Positions 13,455 to 25,600 of a stretch of 64,000 nucleotides of DNA are shown piece by piece (position 1 is the stretch's first letter; each line of letters opens with the position of its first letter). This DNA is from Phytoseiulus persimilis. Taxonomy: Eukaryota; Arthropoda; Arachnida; Mesostigmata; Phytoseiidae. The notes under the pieces were generated by a model. That model worked only from the letters and a program-made list of their open reading frames with translations, had not been told where the DNA came from and made no database searches. The position numbers were made by a program, and so were the translations under genes. The stretch spans positions 34,472,001 to 34,536,000 of the forward strand of contig CM075101.1 in assembly GCA_037576195.1 (NCBI GenBank), in the 5' to 3' direction.

Positions 13455-14005
13455 CTGACTTTCCCGTTCAACGGGAAACGGAAATTCATATTCGTGGAAG
13501 CACTCTCGATGTACCAGAGTAACTTTCTCCGTCACTATGAGCTTCGAAAGATAGCTTCATTACTTCCACGTTTGCTTCTCATGCCGCACTATGCTATACA
13601 GGAGAACATGATGGAGACAACTTTCGTTCAACTCACTGTGCTGCTCAATTTCGGTCATGCCACTTTTTCGCCCACGCCTTCCCGTTCGGGAAACTCCTGG
13701 AAACATTGAAGTCCGATTCTCGCACCTGGAATATCTAGCTCAAACCGGCACTTCCGCGTTCTCAGAGACGCAATCAATTGGTTGAGAAACAGTTAGAGAT
13801 AGACGGAAGGGTGTAACGACCTAAATGGTGCACCACAGTAAGCTGGGCTGAAGGGATCTCCATCGTTTCCTCCTCACAGGCACCATGACGAAAAAATAGT
13901 AAAAACAACGAAGAAATATTTTGAAGCTCGTTGCGATGGACATATTCACTTATGGGACATAGTAGTCTAACCTCAATCGTTCCTTTCTCGAACGGGAATA
14001 CAGAT
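13455..14005. repeat. Imperfect inverted duplication of an unidentified coding-like segment
   Basis: The plus strand at about 13455-13680 and the minus strand at about 14005-13795 align over roughly 200 nt at about two-thirds identity. Anchors are TTCCCGTTC, GAGCTTC, GGAG..GATGGAGA and ACTGTG.TGC. The translated copies align in the same frame: FPFNGK / FPFEKG, YELRKIASL / NELQNISSL, MMETTFVQLTV / TMEIPSAQLTV. The arms point toward each other (tail to tail) with about 115 bp between them. Either two diverged paralogous exons or gene fragments, or arms of an old fold-back element. The family is not recognised. The minus copy ends its frame at 13774, and the FKBP12 poly(A) signal follows at 14088. 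Confidence 0.6.
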
Positions 14006-14087
14006 CTATTTCTGACATATCTGGCGAGATTCACCGGAAAAATCGGAATGCGAATCAAAACGTGAAAGATTGATTTGTAATTGAGCT

Positions 14088-14093
14088 TTTATT
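14088..14093 (-). terminator. Poly(A) signal for FKBP12
   Basis: AATAAA on the minus strand, about 200 nt beyond the FKBP12 stop codon. The spacing fits a short 3' UTR. That UTR also holds an AGAAGAAG-type purine tract in the 14160-14210 region. Confidence 0.7.
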
Positions 14094-14291
14094 CCCTAGG
14101 AAGGTTCCATTTGACTGACTCTGAAATCATCCAAGACAATCTAGTCGATCGAATCCGCAGGATCGGCCTTAAATATCGAAATTCTTCTTCTACTCCTTCT
14201 TCTAGCCTCTCAAGTCATACATTTGAACGACAGTGATGAAGTAAGCAATAAGACAGTGAAGGAAAATGAAAGATGGCAGAAGAAGTCAGTT

Positions 14292-14618
14292 TCACTCAAG
14301 CTTCAAAAGCTCGACATCGAAAATCAAGGTGGCATTTGGCGGAATGATCCCGGGATGACCCCTGGATCCGTAGGCGTAATCGGGACTGCAAGTGAGAGTG
14401 GCGCGCTCGCCGACTGACATCTTCGCGACGCCTTCATCCCAGCCTTTGATGACCTCCCCGCGTCCGATCTTGAATTTGAAAGGCTTGTCCCGGTCCCGTG
14501 ACGAGTCAAACTTTCGGCCGTCGGTGAGGGTGCCGGTGTAATGGACAACCACGGTTTGGCCAGCCCTCGGATAGGTCGAGCAGTCGCCCTCGCGCGTGGT
14601 CTTCACGTCGACTCCCAT
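14292..14618 (-). CDS. FKBP1A: Peptidyl-prolyl cis-trans isomerase FKBP12, single coding exon
   Basis: Cytosolic prolyl isomerase that binds FK506 and rapamycin and, by family knowledge, regulates ryanodine receptors and TGF-beta receptors. The 108-residue frame equals the length of human FKBP12 and begins MGVDV and ends [12 protein letters not shown] hallmarks are intact: [57 protein letters not shown] and [15 protein letters not shown]. The aspartate, phenylalanine, tryptophan and tyrosine residues that line the drug and substrate pocket can be seen. No intron interrupts the coding region, unlike the vertebrate gene. A likely acceptor (CCATTCAG) sits 9 nt before the ATG, suggesting an intron in the 5' UTR and arguing against a processed retrocopy. 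Confidence 0.97.
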   Translation of the reverse strand: MGVDVKTTREGDCSTYPRAGQTVVVHYTGTLTDGRKFDSSRDRDKPFKFKIGRGEVIKGWDEGVAKMSVGERATLTCSPDYAYGSRGHPGIIPPNATLIFDVELLKLE

Positions 14619-16936
14619 GATGGAACCTGAATGGAATCAGAACGAATTCAAGACTCCTACTCCAAGAATCACCTGAAATAGAATTCTCAAGGCTATGCCT
14701 AAAATAGGCCGGGCCGATTCCCACCGAGGAAGACGGCGTCAAGCCAAGACTCGGAGGATTCGGACGCGATCTCTGTTGTATGTGTTAAACAGTACTCGCC
14801 CCGATCGATGCGCCGGGTCGGCATCAACTAGTCGTCATGACTATTTAGACTGTTTAGATCATGAATTCTACTGAATTGGAACAATGCTCATGCGGTTCGT
14901 TGCGATACCAAGCTGTCAAAGGACTCATCCGGCGTCGATTGCCCCGACTACATTCCTCTCGAGAGTTTGATCCTTGTTGGATCGGACATCACAAGCTGAG
15001 AAAGGAGTTGAGAGTAACCAGCAACGCCCAGGTGATCTCTCTGGGCTAAATATAGGGACAGTCAAAGGCGTTCAAGGCCAAGAGATTCCCGAACGGAGGT
15101 ACAACAAAGAAGCCGCATGATATCTTCGAGGTAGTAAATAAAGCCGATCGATACTACAGGCGCCGCGACTACGAACCAGGTCTCCGTAATGTGCACGAGC
15201 TTGCCTATCAACAAGTGTTTCCAGAATCGGGATGCCGGAACCTAAATTATCTCAGAGCAGGTGTAACCGAAAGCGACTCAGGTCATGAACCGGCCGGGAC
15301 TGCTCCGTCTCTCAGGGGAGGATATTGTGGATCCAGATCTAGGAGCGACGCCCTTAAGAAAGACGCCGTCATCGACCAGGAAAACGCGAAGTAGAATTCC
15401 AGCACCGAGAGGCTAGGCGAATATTTCCGAATTTTTCTGCATATTCATGAGAATCATTCCAGACAGCAGGTTGCACTCCAAGACAGATGCCTCGCTACTT
15501 CAATCGAAGACTCTCGAGACCATTGAACGTTGAGAACCTGTTCAGCTAAGACCCGGGAGAACACTCCGGTCGAGAAAATGAAAAAATCGAAGTCCATGGT
15601 CTCGAGGAATAGCATGCCTGGCAGCCTAGCGCAGCCGAGCGCGTGTTCATATTTTACGCCACGCTAACAACGTCGATGGGGGCCTCAATCGCAAGCCGGT
15701 TCCCGACACCGCGAGCTTTTTTGAAATTTGATGGCATTCAGGCAATGAGCTGTGAGAGAAGTTGCCCCAACATGCCACTCGACTGTTCCGCAGCATACAC
15801 ACTCGGGAGAACCTCTGCGGCACATCGCAATCTCAAACTTCGTAATTGAATAACTTACTCAGCAACAAGCGGCACCAAACACAGATTCTCTCCTTTCACG
15901 TTGAGCGCTGCTAATGGTGGTGGCGCTGGTGCCTCTCCACAGGAAGTAGGCCTAAGCGGGGAACGCCGCGAAAGTTTAAATACTTGCGCGAATGTTCGCG
16001 ATGCAAAGCTTGGAGCGGTTCTTGACTTTCACAATTCTCGATCCTGCAGTGAGAGGACTCATTCCGAGCTGCTCCTCACGAAAGTAGGGCCAGTTACCGA
16101 ATCGGAGTTGATGAATTGGTTCCTCGATTTAGCGAGCGTTATCCGACGGAGACCGCGCATGGAACACTGCGTGAAAACACAGAACGTCGCGCAAGGCACG
16201 AGGCGGAGTGTTGGTGCGCGAGAAGAGAACAAGGATACACATCGCAAGCACCATGGTTGAAAGATCAGTTATGCTAATGAAGATCGGGACGGGACAGCTC
16301 TCCAGAAGCTGTGAGTTCTCACGAGGGCGCATACGTCCGGCGGCTCTGAAAGCAACTGAAATTCCGATACGAAATCAGGCCGAAGCTTTCATCTGCCATT
16401 ACGAGGAGAGACTGAACGAGAAGCCTCCTAAAATAGTGGAGCCCGACGATTGGTCCATACAGGAGGCAAACGTGACATTGACGCAGGGCTTTGAATTTCC
16501 CTGGACTCCACGGTTACTTCCATTCGCTCTGAGAAGTGAAATGGGTTTAAAATCTAGAGCATCATTCATCACCACTGACTTAGCGCCAACTTGGTTCTGA
16601 CTCTGCCACAGTGCGAATCATCGGGCGTCCACTGTAGCTGGATTGCATGCGACGGAGACCTTATGGAACAATGTCAGGCCGGGATCCTGAGGCACCCCAC
16701 ATCCTGTCGCATTCGGAAACCGAAATCTCTTCTCTGTCTCGTGCGGGCGCTCCGCGATGACTTTTCGCGGCGGGAAGTATATAGAAAACATCGATTCGAC
16801 AACCCCACATAGAACCATGAGTCGCGATGAGTCGAAGAGCGCCTCCCTTGGATGCACTTTCATTCAGATCATTTGCAGCACTTGGCAAACGTTGTCACCT
16901 GCTTCCTTCCCCCATCATGTCCTGAATCTCTCTCAG
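14619..16936. other. FKBP12 to MRPL39 divergent spacer, no recognised gene
   Basis: The two genes diverge here, so it should hold the FKBP12 promoter and 5' UTR and the missing first exon of MRPL39. A plus-strand open frame at 15901-16260 is rich in Ser, Gly and Arg without a recognisable motif. Short minus-strand frames at 16059-16332 overlap it. Nothing else can be supported. Confidence 0.4.
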
Positions 16937-18730
16937 GAAGCCTCTCTGGAGGTGACCCGATGTTGTCATACGGAGACGAAGTCTCACGGGATTGGTTTTC
17001 CACAGACTGCTCAGCTCGGATCCCTTCAACCAACCTCGAGATCATAGCCAAACGGAATGCTTTATTCACGGAGGAAAAACATCGACAGGCCGGCTTGGTG
17101 CGCAGGGTGGAGAAGATCCGCGTCGAATACACTGGGAATCCAGCTAGTTGTACGATGGTGATGAATAAGTTCATCTCAACACCAGCTGATTGTTTGAAAC
17201 GTAAGTTCTCACTGGGGAAATGTGTTGGGAGCCATCAGTTCACGACCTGATCGGGAATCCAAATCTCATGTTCCAATCATGTGGGGGGTAAGCCATCTAT
17301 TCCTGAGTCTTGAATCGTCGCTCCGCCTTCGTTCTCATCCGCTCCGATTCTAGATTTGCCGGAACGAATCGCGCAACTCTCCGTTCTCGCTTACGTCGAC
17401 GGCAAGCCGTGGGACCTCCACAGGCCGCTCAGAGATGATTGCGAATTGAGCTTCGCCCACTTCAAAGACCCTGCTCCCGCGAGAGTGCAAATGGTGAACA
17501 AGGTTTTCTGGAGAACGTGCACGTACCTACTGGGTGAGTTTCATCGGGTATTCCGATAAACAGCGAGCGCTCTGGATATTAGCGGAGCAATAACGATGAG
17601 GCCCCGATGGTGAGATGAAGAATTGGTTGTTTGTGAACGAAATAGTCCATGAACCTCTCATCCTCATTTCAGGTTTCGCGATCGAGCGTTCCTTCAAAGA
17701 CGAGCATAAAGTGCTGCTCCATTCTTGGCCGGCGCCCTCCATTAACAGTGGATCGTTCGTATACGACGCTGTCCTTCCTATGAAGAACTGGACTCCGAGC
17801 GAACGGGAACTTCTGGCCATTGGAAACCCTGTTCACAAGATGTATATGGACACGGAGATTTTCGAGAGACTAGAAGTAGAGCCTGAAGTGGCGAAAAAAA
17901 TTTTCGAGGACAACCCCTTCAAACACCAGCAAGTGGATGAAATCGCCGAAAACGGCGAAAACAAGGGTATACCGTTGTATCGGTGTAAAGATCATGTCGA
18001 CATCAGCAGAGGTCCAATGATTGCACACACAGGATTCGTTCGAGCATTCGACGTAGCTTCCGTTCACGCTTTCGATTCGCCTATCGGGCTCGTGTACCGC
18101 TTCCAGGGGGTCGCTCACCCGAGCGCGTTCACGGTAATTGCAGTTTCTCAATCATTTCATCAGAAATGAATATAAATGACTACCAGCAGAGCCTGGCAGT
18201 TCGAGCATTATCCGTTGGAGACCTGCCTTCGATCCGTTCAAGTCGAATGATAAACAAATATCTGGTGACTGAATTCTTCAGTTCTCTCGAACATGGGATG
18301 ATGCATCTTTGCGATGACCATGCATCATTCATCGAGTTATGTTTCCATTCACCGATTTTTATATGAATTGATAAGAGGTGATTAATGGAGTTGTCCCGAA
18401 CATCCAGGCTCTATTCATAAGTGACCTGAACTAAGGGTTGCGAAGCGCTCATTATTACTCAATCTTTCCCAGATGAGTCCGTTCTCCAGGAATATATTGA
18501 AGGACAGAGCCAGAGCTATGGTGAGTCGTCCAGGTATTCAGCTAACGCTCTGTAGACCTGACCAAGGGAACCGAGCTCATGAAAAAAATTCACCTTCACA
18601 GAACACCATCGGCTTACCAGCAGAATCTGAGATTTCATCCGGGCCAGGGAGGCCTGAGCCGATAGCGGAGAGCACGGAGATCGAAGAGGAAACTGAGGCC
18701 ACGACTAAGGCTCATAAGGCCGCTCAGTGA
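16937..18730 (+). CDS. mRpL39: Mitochondrial large-subunit ribosomal protein L39 (N-terminus unresolved)
   Basis: Component of the 39S mitochondrial ribosomal subunit, with a TGS/threonyl-tRNA-synthetase-like core. Exons: 16937-17200 (starts after CTCTCTCAG, phase 1, so an earlier exon is expected), 17354-17533, 17673-18133, 18473-18730 (TGA). Recognition: KRNALFTEEKHRQ, EKIRVEYTG, MVMNKFISTP, AYVDGKPWDLHRPL, LSFAHFKD, NKVFWRTCTYLLG-FAIERSFKDEH across an intron, GSFVYDAVLPMKNWTPSE, LYRCKDHVDISRGPMI, YRFQGVAHPSAFT, ILKDRARAM. These run in the same order as human MRPL39. The C-terminus is a low-complexity acidic tail. An in-frame ATG at 16960 is a poor start for a mitochondrial protein because the text after it is acidic, so the targeting peptide is probably upstream. 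Confidence 0.9.
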
Positions 18731-19498
18731 ACGGTTGTGCAGTGTTCGAAAGCCCGCTCTTCCGACAAATAGTTTGCAAATTCTGTAGATATACTAGGTA
18801 TGCGAAAAAGTAACGGCGCTTGTCGATGAAAGAATGGAATACATTTTCATACAACTTTTGCGACTCATTATTGAATCTCACCCGTCAAGTTTAGCATACT
18901 CCCTGTTGAGGAAGGAGAACACGGTGGATAACAGGGGCTTGGAGTAACAGAGAATTTTATATCCATTTGTCGAAACACTACATTTCCATCTTATATACAA
19001 AGTAGACAAAATATTTACATGATGATCCGACTATATAGACAGCTTCAGCGATAGTGGTCGAGGATCAGTCGTGGCTGGTTGAGTTTACAATAACTACCGG
19101 TCGGTGAGAAATTGAGAGAAATCGCGAGAAATCGCGGGTACTCCCATCCGACGTAAGGGTGATACCGTACGAGATTCCGTTGATGCTTTCCGAATGCCGA
19201 AGCACGGTACATCTCTGGATCAGTCATCGTCCTGTTCACCGTCATCTAATGGACCGCGTACGTATTCGATGAGAGAATGTTCAATTTCAGCTGGGATTTG
19301 GGAGATTCCCTGGTACTGATCCCCGTCAAACTACTGCTGGCTTTTTGGGAGTGGATAGAATAGAACGATGAAGATATCAATTGATGCCCTCCTCAAATGA
19401 ATCCGATAGAAACAACGCTCGTACGGCGCTCCTTCCTTATATATTATCTCGGTAGATCAGAACTCGACGGTGATAACAGTATCAGTTATAATGGGTAG

Positions 19499-19534
19499 AA
19501 TAATAATAATAATAATCATCATCATCATCATTAT
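19499..19534 (+). repeat. Trinucleotide microsatellite, (AAT)n then (CAT)n
   Basis: About six AAT units run into about five CAT units. It is followed 30 nt later by a GA-rich tract. Non-coding context. Confidence 0.9.
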
Positions 19535-22265
19535 ATCGGTAGCAATGACTGTACTGATTATAATCAGAGAGAGAGTGAGAGATAGAGCGAGAGTGCGAAG
19601 TCGAAGTTTGAGGATGTATGTATGGCTTGGTGGCCGTCGATTGGACGAGTAAAATCCGTATAAAGCTGCATTTATAAGGAGCTCAGATACATATCACCAC
19701 AGAGAGCAAACAACAAATCTTCCTCGATTTGCAAGCTCGCTTCCAGCATGCGTGTGTGAAACTTAACTTTGAATCATCACCAAGACCTCGTGATTGCTAT
19801 CACCGATCATCAGAACAACCTCAGGTTTCGGGAAAAATCATGGGTCCTCGCGAACAGCTCGCTATTTACAACAACGATGTATTTTGAACCGGCCAGCTTG
19901 ATAGCGAAGAGATTTGTTCCACGTAAGACTAGAATTAATCGCTAGACCATATCAGGTTCAGTTGGGATTCGCCGCAACATAGCGCAATTCTTCCGCTGGC
20001 TTCATCTTGATCAGCGACCTCTCCCTCTCTTTCGCCATCTCCGTGACATGAACCGAATCGGCAAAAAATGATTGATCGATGAAACCAGCGTGATGCTGTA
20101 TGATCTCGAAACGCTAGCCTCCGTTCATTTTTCTCTTGTTTGTGATAAGTACAACTTGTTTGAGCCACAAAACCGGCGGAAAACTGTACGAAGATATCCG
20201 AAGCGAAACAGTAAACGGAGCAGAATGACAATCAGACGTCCAGAGATTTGTCGGAACGGAGGAAATCCGCCAGTCGCATCGATTTTTTTTCCAATCCTGA
20301 TTTCAAAGGTTGTTCGAGCATCTGAGTGGACACCACCAAGTGCAGCGATGCTGAAGATGCTTGCTCCGAGTCCCTCTTCGCCCATAGAAGCGGTATAACA
20401 AGTACGATATCGCGCACGCATATCGTATAGAGATAGAGATGTATGTAAATGATTTGGTAGAAATATAGACTATCATTGCACAGGGTTTTTGCGGAGCCGT
20501 CGATCGCCGTGCAGGTCTGAATCGACAGAGCAAGACCGCCTCGGCCCTCATCCATATTCTTGCATCATCGACCGCGCCATCGGTTTCGAAGAGCTTGCCA
20601 TTTCTAGCCGCAAAAAACGAAGAATGGACTCGGCAGCGGTAGGCGGCCTCGTCCGATTGATCGATACGCGACCCGTTCGTTCCCTGTTTTCCCCACTCGG
20701 GCGTGTCTTTCATTTTTCTCCAGCATCTCGTCGAATCCAGATGAACGCAGTCGCTAAACGCAGGGTGTATTGGTTCAGATATTACAGAGATTGAAGAATT
20801 CCTATTCTTGTCATGGTCAAAAATACAAATCGTGGACAGCGAGTGTGGTGCGGTCGTCGAGGAAGAAGAGCAACTCAAGTGATGTGCTCATTAGGAGTCT
20901 TGCTCGCTCGCTCGCTCTGTCTGTTGTCTTTCCACTCAGTTCAACGTACATACGTCACTGAACTTCATTTAACCGCTCGCGTGCTTCCTTAATTACAGAG
21001 GATTGTCTTCAGGGATTGCTGCACTCTTCACATGCGCTCGCGCAGGTGTGAATCTCATGTGGTTTGAGGGGATCGGATTTCTTGTCGTGTTACGAAATGA
21101 GCCAGAACCGAAAGGCATTTGGGTCCCGTCGGCTCCGACGCCATCGTGAGCAGCACAAGTGGGATGCCGCCGGTTTTGTTCCGATTGGGTCGATTCCCAG
21201 GAGCGGATCTTGAACGAAGATTGCTCGGTTGATCGGACCGTCTCGAAGGACGTCGTTTCGAGAATTTTTGAGCTTGGAAAACTGTGCCGCGCGAGACACG
21301 GAGCCGACGGGATCATGACGGAAGCTCAGAGACTGGTTCCGGGCTTCCGATCAAGATTCATTGGGTTATTACCGCCCCAACCGGAACAATCAAGATTTGA
21401 CGATGCGAATGTACGATGATCAAGAACGGAGCGATTCGTGGCGTCAGGGATGATTTGTAAAGTGCGGTGTCATTCGTGAAGAGTATCGGAGCAATTAACA
21501 TTGATATTTGGGGAGCTAGCTCAATAACAAAGAGCCGTTCCTCCGATTGATGCCCAGACCTGCAGAGGTCGGCGTGTCTGGTGCACCTCATCGTATGTTT
21601 TTGGTTCTTTTGGGTTCTGTCCAAGGCCTCATCACCCAGTCGGCAATAGTTAAGTACCACCTTGCCCCTCTTGTCGGGTTCGGAGGCCGTGAACCCGGTC
21701 AGCTCAACTCGTTTGAGGGGAACTAGAAACTATTTGACCTGTCATCAAACAGCGTCTTGGTAACCGTGATAATTTCTATCTAATCTGATGTGTGTTTGCT
21801 TCGGGGAAAGAATACATTACACAAACGCGGACAACGTTCAAAATCGATCCGAGTCTCTTGCGGTAGTACGTAACAATAGGAGAAAAGATTGCACACGGCA
21901 TATTTATAGAATATATAGAAAAAGTCAAACTAAGTGTCAACGTTTTCCGATCATTCTCTCTCTCTCTCTGTCTGCCGACGCAAACGAGTAACACGGAGAC
22001 ACTACGCCCTCCAGGGGTTTTGTGCTCTTTCTGAAGCGCTCCTTTCCAACCTTCGAGAGGCCATCGCGGCTCCGAGGAGGAAGTTATGCCCGGCATAGTT
22101 TCTTCGACCTACCCGCCTACGACTCATTCACTCCGATTGTTCTTCCTTTGTTTGGCAGGCTTCCCCTTTGGTTCTTGTCCCGAGGAGTGATTACAGCCTG
22201 GTATGCATAGTTCATTCTACCTTGGCTGTCAGTCCCGATGGAAGGCATCTTCTCAAGAATCTGTT

Positions 22266-22284
22266 CCCCCCCCCCCCCCCCCCT
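22266..22284 (+). repeat. Homopolymer of 19 C
   Basis: Uninterrupted C19 downstream of the CRTC stop codon, so G19 in the transcript sense if it lies in that 3' UTR. Its length may be imprecise in the assembly. Confidence 0.9.
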
Positions 22285-22628
22285 GTTTCTCAGAACAGCG
22301 GGAGTAATGGTACCTGAACCTTCTGCTGCTCCCAAACGGTTTCCCGAAGGTTGGGGTCAGACGATCAGGAGTCGCTCCGATGAGATCCTTCGAGAAGATC
22401 GCTTCGATGGGATTCTCACGAGTCGCTCGTCAGCGCGTTTGTTCCTGATACAACTATAGAATGATCCGCCAGAAACACTCAGCTGGATCGAACAACCAAC
22501 CAATCGATCGCTCTCTCTCCCTCTCGTTGGTGATTTCGCTGCTGTCATCTCCCTCCCGTTCTGGATTGATCTTTGTCCGTCGACCCGGAGGGATCGCTAC
22601 TGTTGCTGCCTTCCGTGGACGCAGGTGA

Positions 22629-25600
22629 TTACGAGGTGAATCCTTGCGCCCCGCCTACAGCTGCAAGAATGGCGGCTTCCTGCTCGGGCAGCAACTGAAG
22701 TCCATCGAGGTCGATCTGATCGCCTTGGAAAAACTCCGAGTCGAAGTTCATCATTGAATCTAAACTGGGCGCCGAATTATTGAGCTGATTCAGTGTTTGG
22801 AGATCTGGGGGGTTCGGTGAATGTGGCAAAGGTGACCCGGTCGGGGAAGGCGATGGCGTGAAATACTGTCCTCCACTCCCGACTGAGGACGACAGTACCT
22901 TCGTCGAGTTATTACTGCACTCGTCCAAACAAGCTCCAGGCTCTGAAAAGATCGTAGAGGGAGATGAGGTTCAGAGTCGTGGTATTCGAGTATCGTCCAT
23001 GAGCCGAAGTAGCGTATCATCGATGCATATTCAATAACGCAGTCTGTAGTCGCTGATGACAGCAGCGCAGCAAAGCCGTTCGAACTAGGCTGCAGGAATG
23101 ACAATCGACTGATATGAATAAACGGGTGGCCGCACTTTACGACAGGGTGCGCGAGAAACGTGTTCGTTGGAGTGCTGCGCGGTCATCATCGTCCAGACTC
23201 TGCCGGGTGCGAATGATTCCGAATGCAAGTTGCGCATGGTGTCGCTCTCACCAGTAAGAACGATATCGGGAATTCCAGTAGAGCCCGGACTCTGAAGATT
23301 GCTGTCGTAATAGCTCTGAAGGGCTGGGGAGGGTCCGAGGTCGGGGGAAACTTGATTGAGCTTATCCAATTCGAAATTGTTGTAGTAGGAGTCGTACATC
23401 GCGTTCTGGACAACTGATCCGTTGCTCATGCTATAATTGGCGTCACACCCGCCCACCATTGGGGCATTCACGCTGCCCGACATCTGAAATAGGTGAAACA
23501 AATTATCCTCCAAGCTTCCTGTGCCGAAGCTCCGTTGGACGGAACAATCATTCCCAGAGAAGCGATCGTTCACCGCAATCCCCGCGATTCGAGACCACAC
23601 CGTGCCAGAATCCTGTATTTTCTTTCCTTGTTCAGATCATTCACTTTGCTAAGCGAATTAGCGAAACTATCCCTTCCGTTCGCTTCATCTCATGGATTGT
23701 CGTATGAGTATTCCTCAGCGAGGAGACGGCACCTTGGAACACTCGAGCGATGGAAAGCGCTCGCGGAAGAGTTTGCGAACTTGATTGATCTAGGGCCGGG
23801 ACGAGTCTATCATTCCAGCGGAACGAATGGAACACCTCTCCAACCGCTGAGAGTGCGTGAAAACACTTCGGCTCACTTCAGCGCGTGATCCGGCTCAGCT
23901 CGGTCACAGCTTCCTTTTCTCTCGAACATCATCAGGTCTCGACTGTTTCACGCGATCGATTCGTGTATATCACCCAGAACGAACTCCGCTGGGGATTGAT
24001 TCTTGCTCACAAAACACTCACCATGTCGAAATGGGGTTGAGGTGACGGCTGCTGCTGATATGCAGAAGCGATCTGGGGAACCTGGAACGAGCGCTGAGAT
24101 CAATCATTCGAACTTTGTAAGTACGTATGGATCGATATTTTGGCGGATCTATCGCCACAATCGCCACCCGGACTACATCCAATGATATCGAAGTAGGAGC
24201 AGATGATTCCCTGCGCAGGTTGACCGTGGCGAGGGAGAGGGAACTCGGGGAACTGCATGCGGGCTCAAAACGCCTCCGCGTGGATCCTGAACCTGACTCC
24301 GGGTTCGTCAAAGGAATGTTCGGGTGCTGAACTTTGCGAGAAATCTCAGGAAGCGGCTCGGATGGCTCGGCTTCTAGTGAAACTAATCTTCTCTCTCCAA
24401 CCGTCTTCGCCGTCGTCGGGACAGCGAAAAGCTCTTTGCGAACTCTGTCTAGCGGAATAAAGCGAGCAAGAGAGAATGAATAATTGGGCTGAAACGCGGC
24501 ACATCGAGGAGTCTGATCGTGCGCAGAGAGGAGAACGGCTGACGTGCCAAATGATCGGAACTTCACGAAAGGCGTCGGTACGCGATGGGCTCAGGAATAC
24601 GTTCGGACCACGCGCCCTTGTTCGCTGCCTGCCCCGAGGGGTAAAGACTGACAAACCCGCCGTGGGAATCGCTCGCAGTTCGTCGAGTCAGCCCGAACTT
24701 GATCCGAATCTGCGTTACCTACATATCATGCAACCAAAGTGAGGAAATATGAATCGGGAAAATGTCGCTCGGCAAACCTGGCTGTTGTGCTGGCTGATTC
24801 CGGGTGGGTTCGATCCCTGAGATGAGGAAACAGTCTGCTGAGTCGGTCCTGGAGGATTACTAAGAGGGGACGGAGGCGTTGACGCCAGCGGAGAACAAGG
24901 GCCAGCTTCGGAGTAAGGAGAGCCAACTCCGCCCTGGTAGCTATTTTCCAACGACAGCGCTATCGTGTCTAGCGTTAGGCCCTGCAACGAAGATGTTGCT
25001 CATAATTCTGGCTTTGGTGGTCAATGTTTCATGGAGCACACTCGAGACAACGACGTGCAGCAGCGAATCGCTCACGGCATCGAAATTCCCGTTGCCTTGA
25101 CATTGAGGCGAACAGCCGGCTGAATGATAACCATGTATAGCAAGTTCAAGATCGACTGCAATAGGGAAACCTCCAATGGTGAATTTTCCGTGTATAACGC
25201 GGAGACTGCTACGAGAACGGCTTCTCAGAGATTTCTCGTTCATTGTTGACCCCGAAAATACCCCGTGGCGGATGTTACCACAGATGTGATCGAACAGATC
25301 GGAAGACATGTCCTCGGACGGTTCGTGTGTCACGATTTCTCTGGCCAGTTCAATGTTCACCCTCGAGGCCTCTGGAGTTGAATCCAAAAAGAGAATCTAG
25401 GAAGCTGACATCTTGCCCGAAATATTAACACACTTCCAGCAAGAGAGCGAGCGCTTCTAGGACACTCGACTTCTAAAGCGTGATGCAACCTGCAGTCTAC
25501 TTGTCTGCCTGCCTGCCTGCCGGTCTGACTGTCTGTCCATCCTTCTAATGAGCAAGATCACTCACTCTGCTTGCTTGGCTTTCATACTTGGTTTGTCTCA

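Larger units (their letters stand above)
18731..22628. other. MRPL39 to CRTC convergent spacer and probable CRTC 3' UTR
   Basis: Holds the 3' ends of two converging genes. No coding exon was recognised, and no AATAAA was found for the minus-strand gene. Low-complexity DNA is frequent: an AAT/CAT microsatellite (19499-19534), a GA-rich tract (about 19565-19600), CT-rich tracts near 21955-21970 and 22510-22525, and a C19 run. Open frames around 20.1-20.9 kb exist on both strands and show no family features. Confidence 0.45.

Noticed and set aside
14292-14618. FKBP12 as a processed retrocopy because it lacks coding introns
   Set aside because: The frame is intact at family length, a 5' UTR acceptor precedes the ATG, and no poly(A) tail or target duplication was seen.
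15901-16260. 119-codon plus-strand frame as an MRPL39 5' exon
   Set aside because: Its text has no mitochondrial targeting character and no donor in the phase needed by the exon at 16937 could be identified.
18521-18555. Apparent intron (GTGAGT ... GTAG) in the last MRPL39 exon
   Set aside because: It would be only 35 nt long and would put the next codons into a stop. Reading straight through gives an open, family-like acidic tail ending at 18730.
24800-24820. tRNA B-box-like GGGTTCGATCCC
   Set aside because: It lies inside CRTC exon 5, and no A box, acceptor stem or anticodon arm fits around it.
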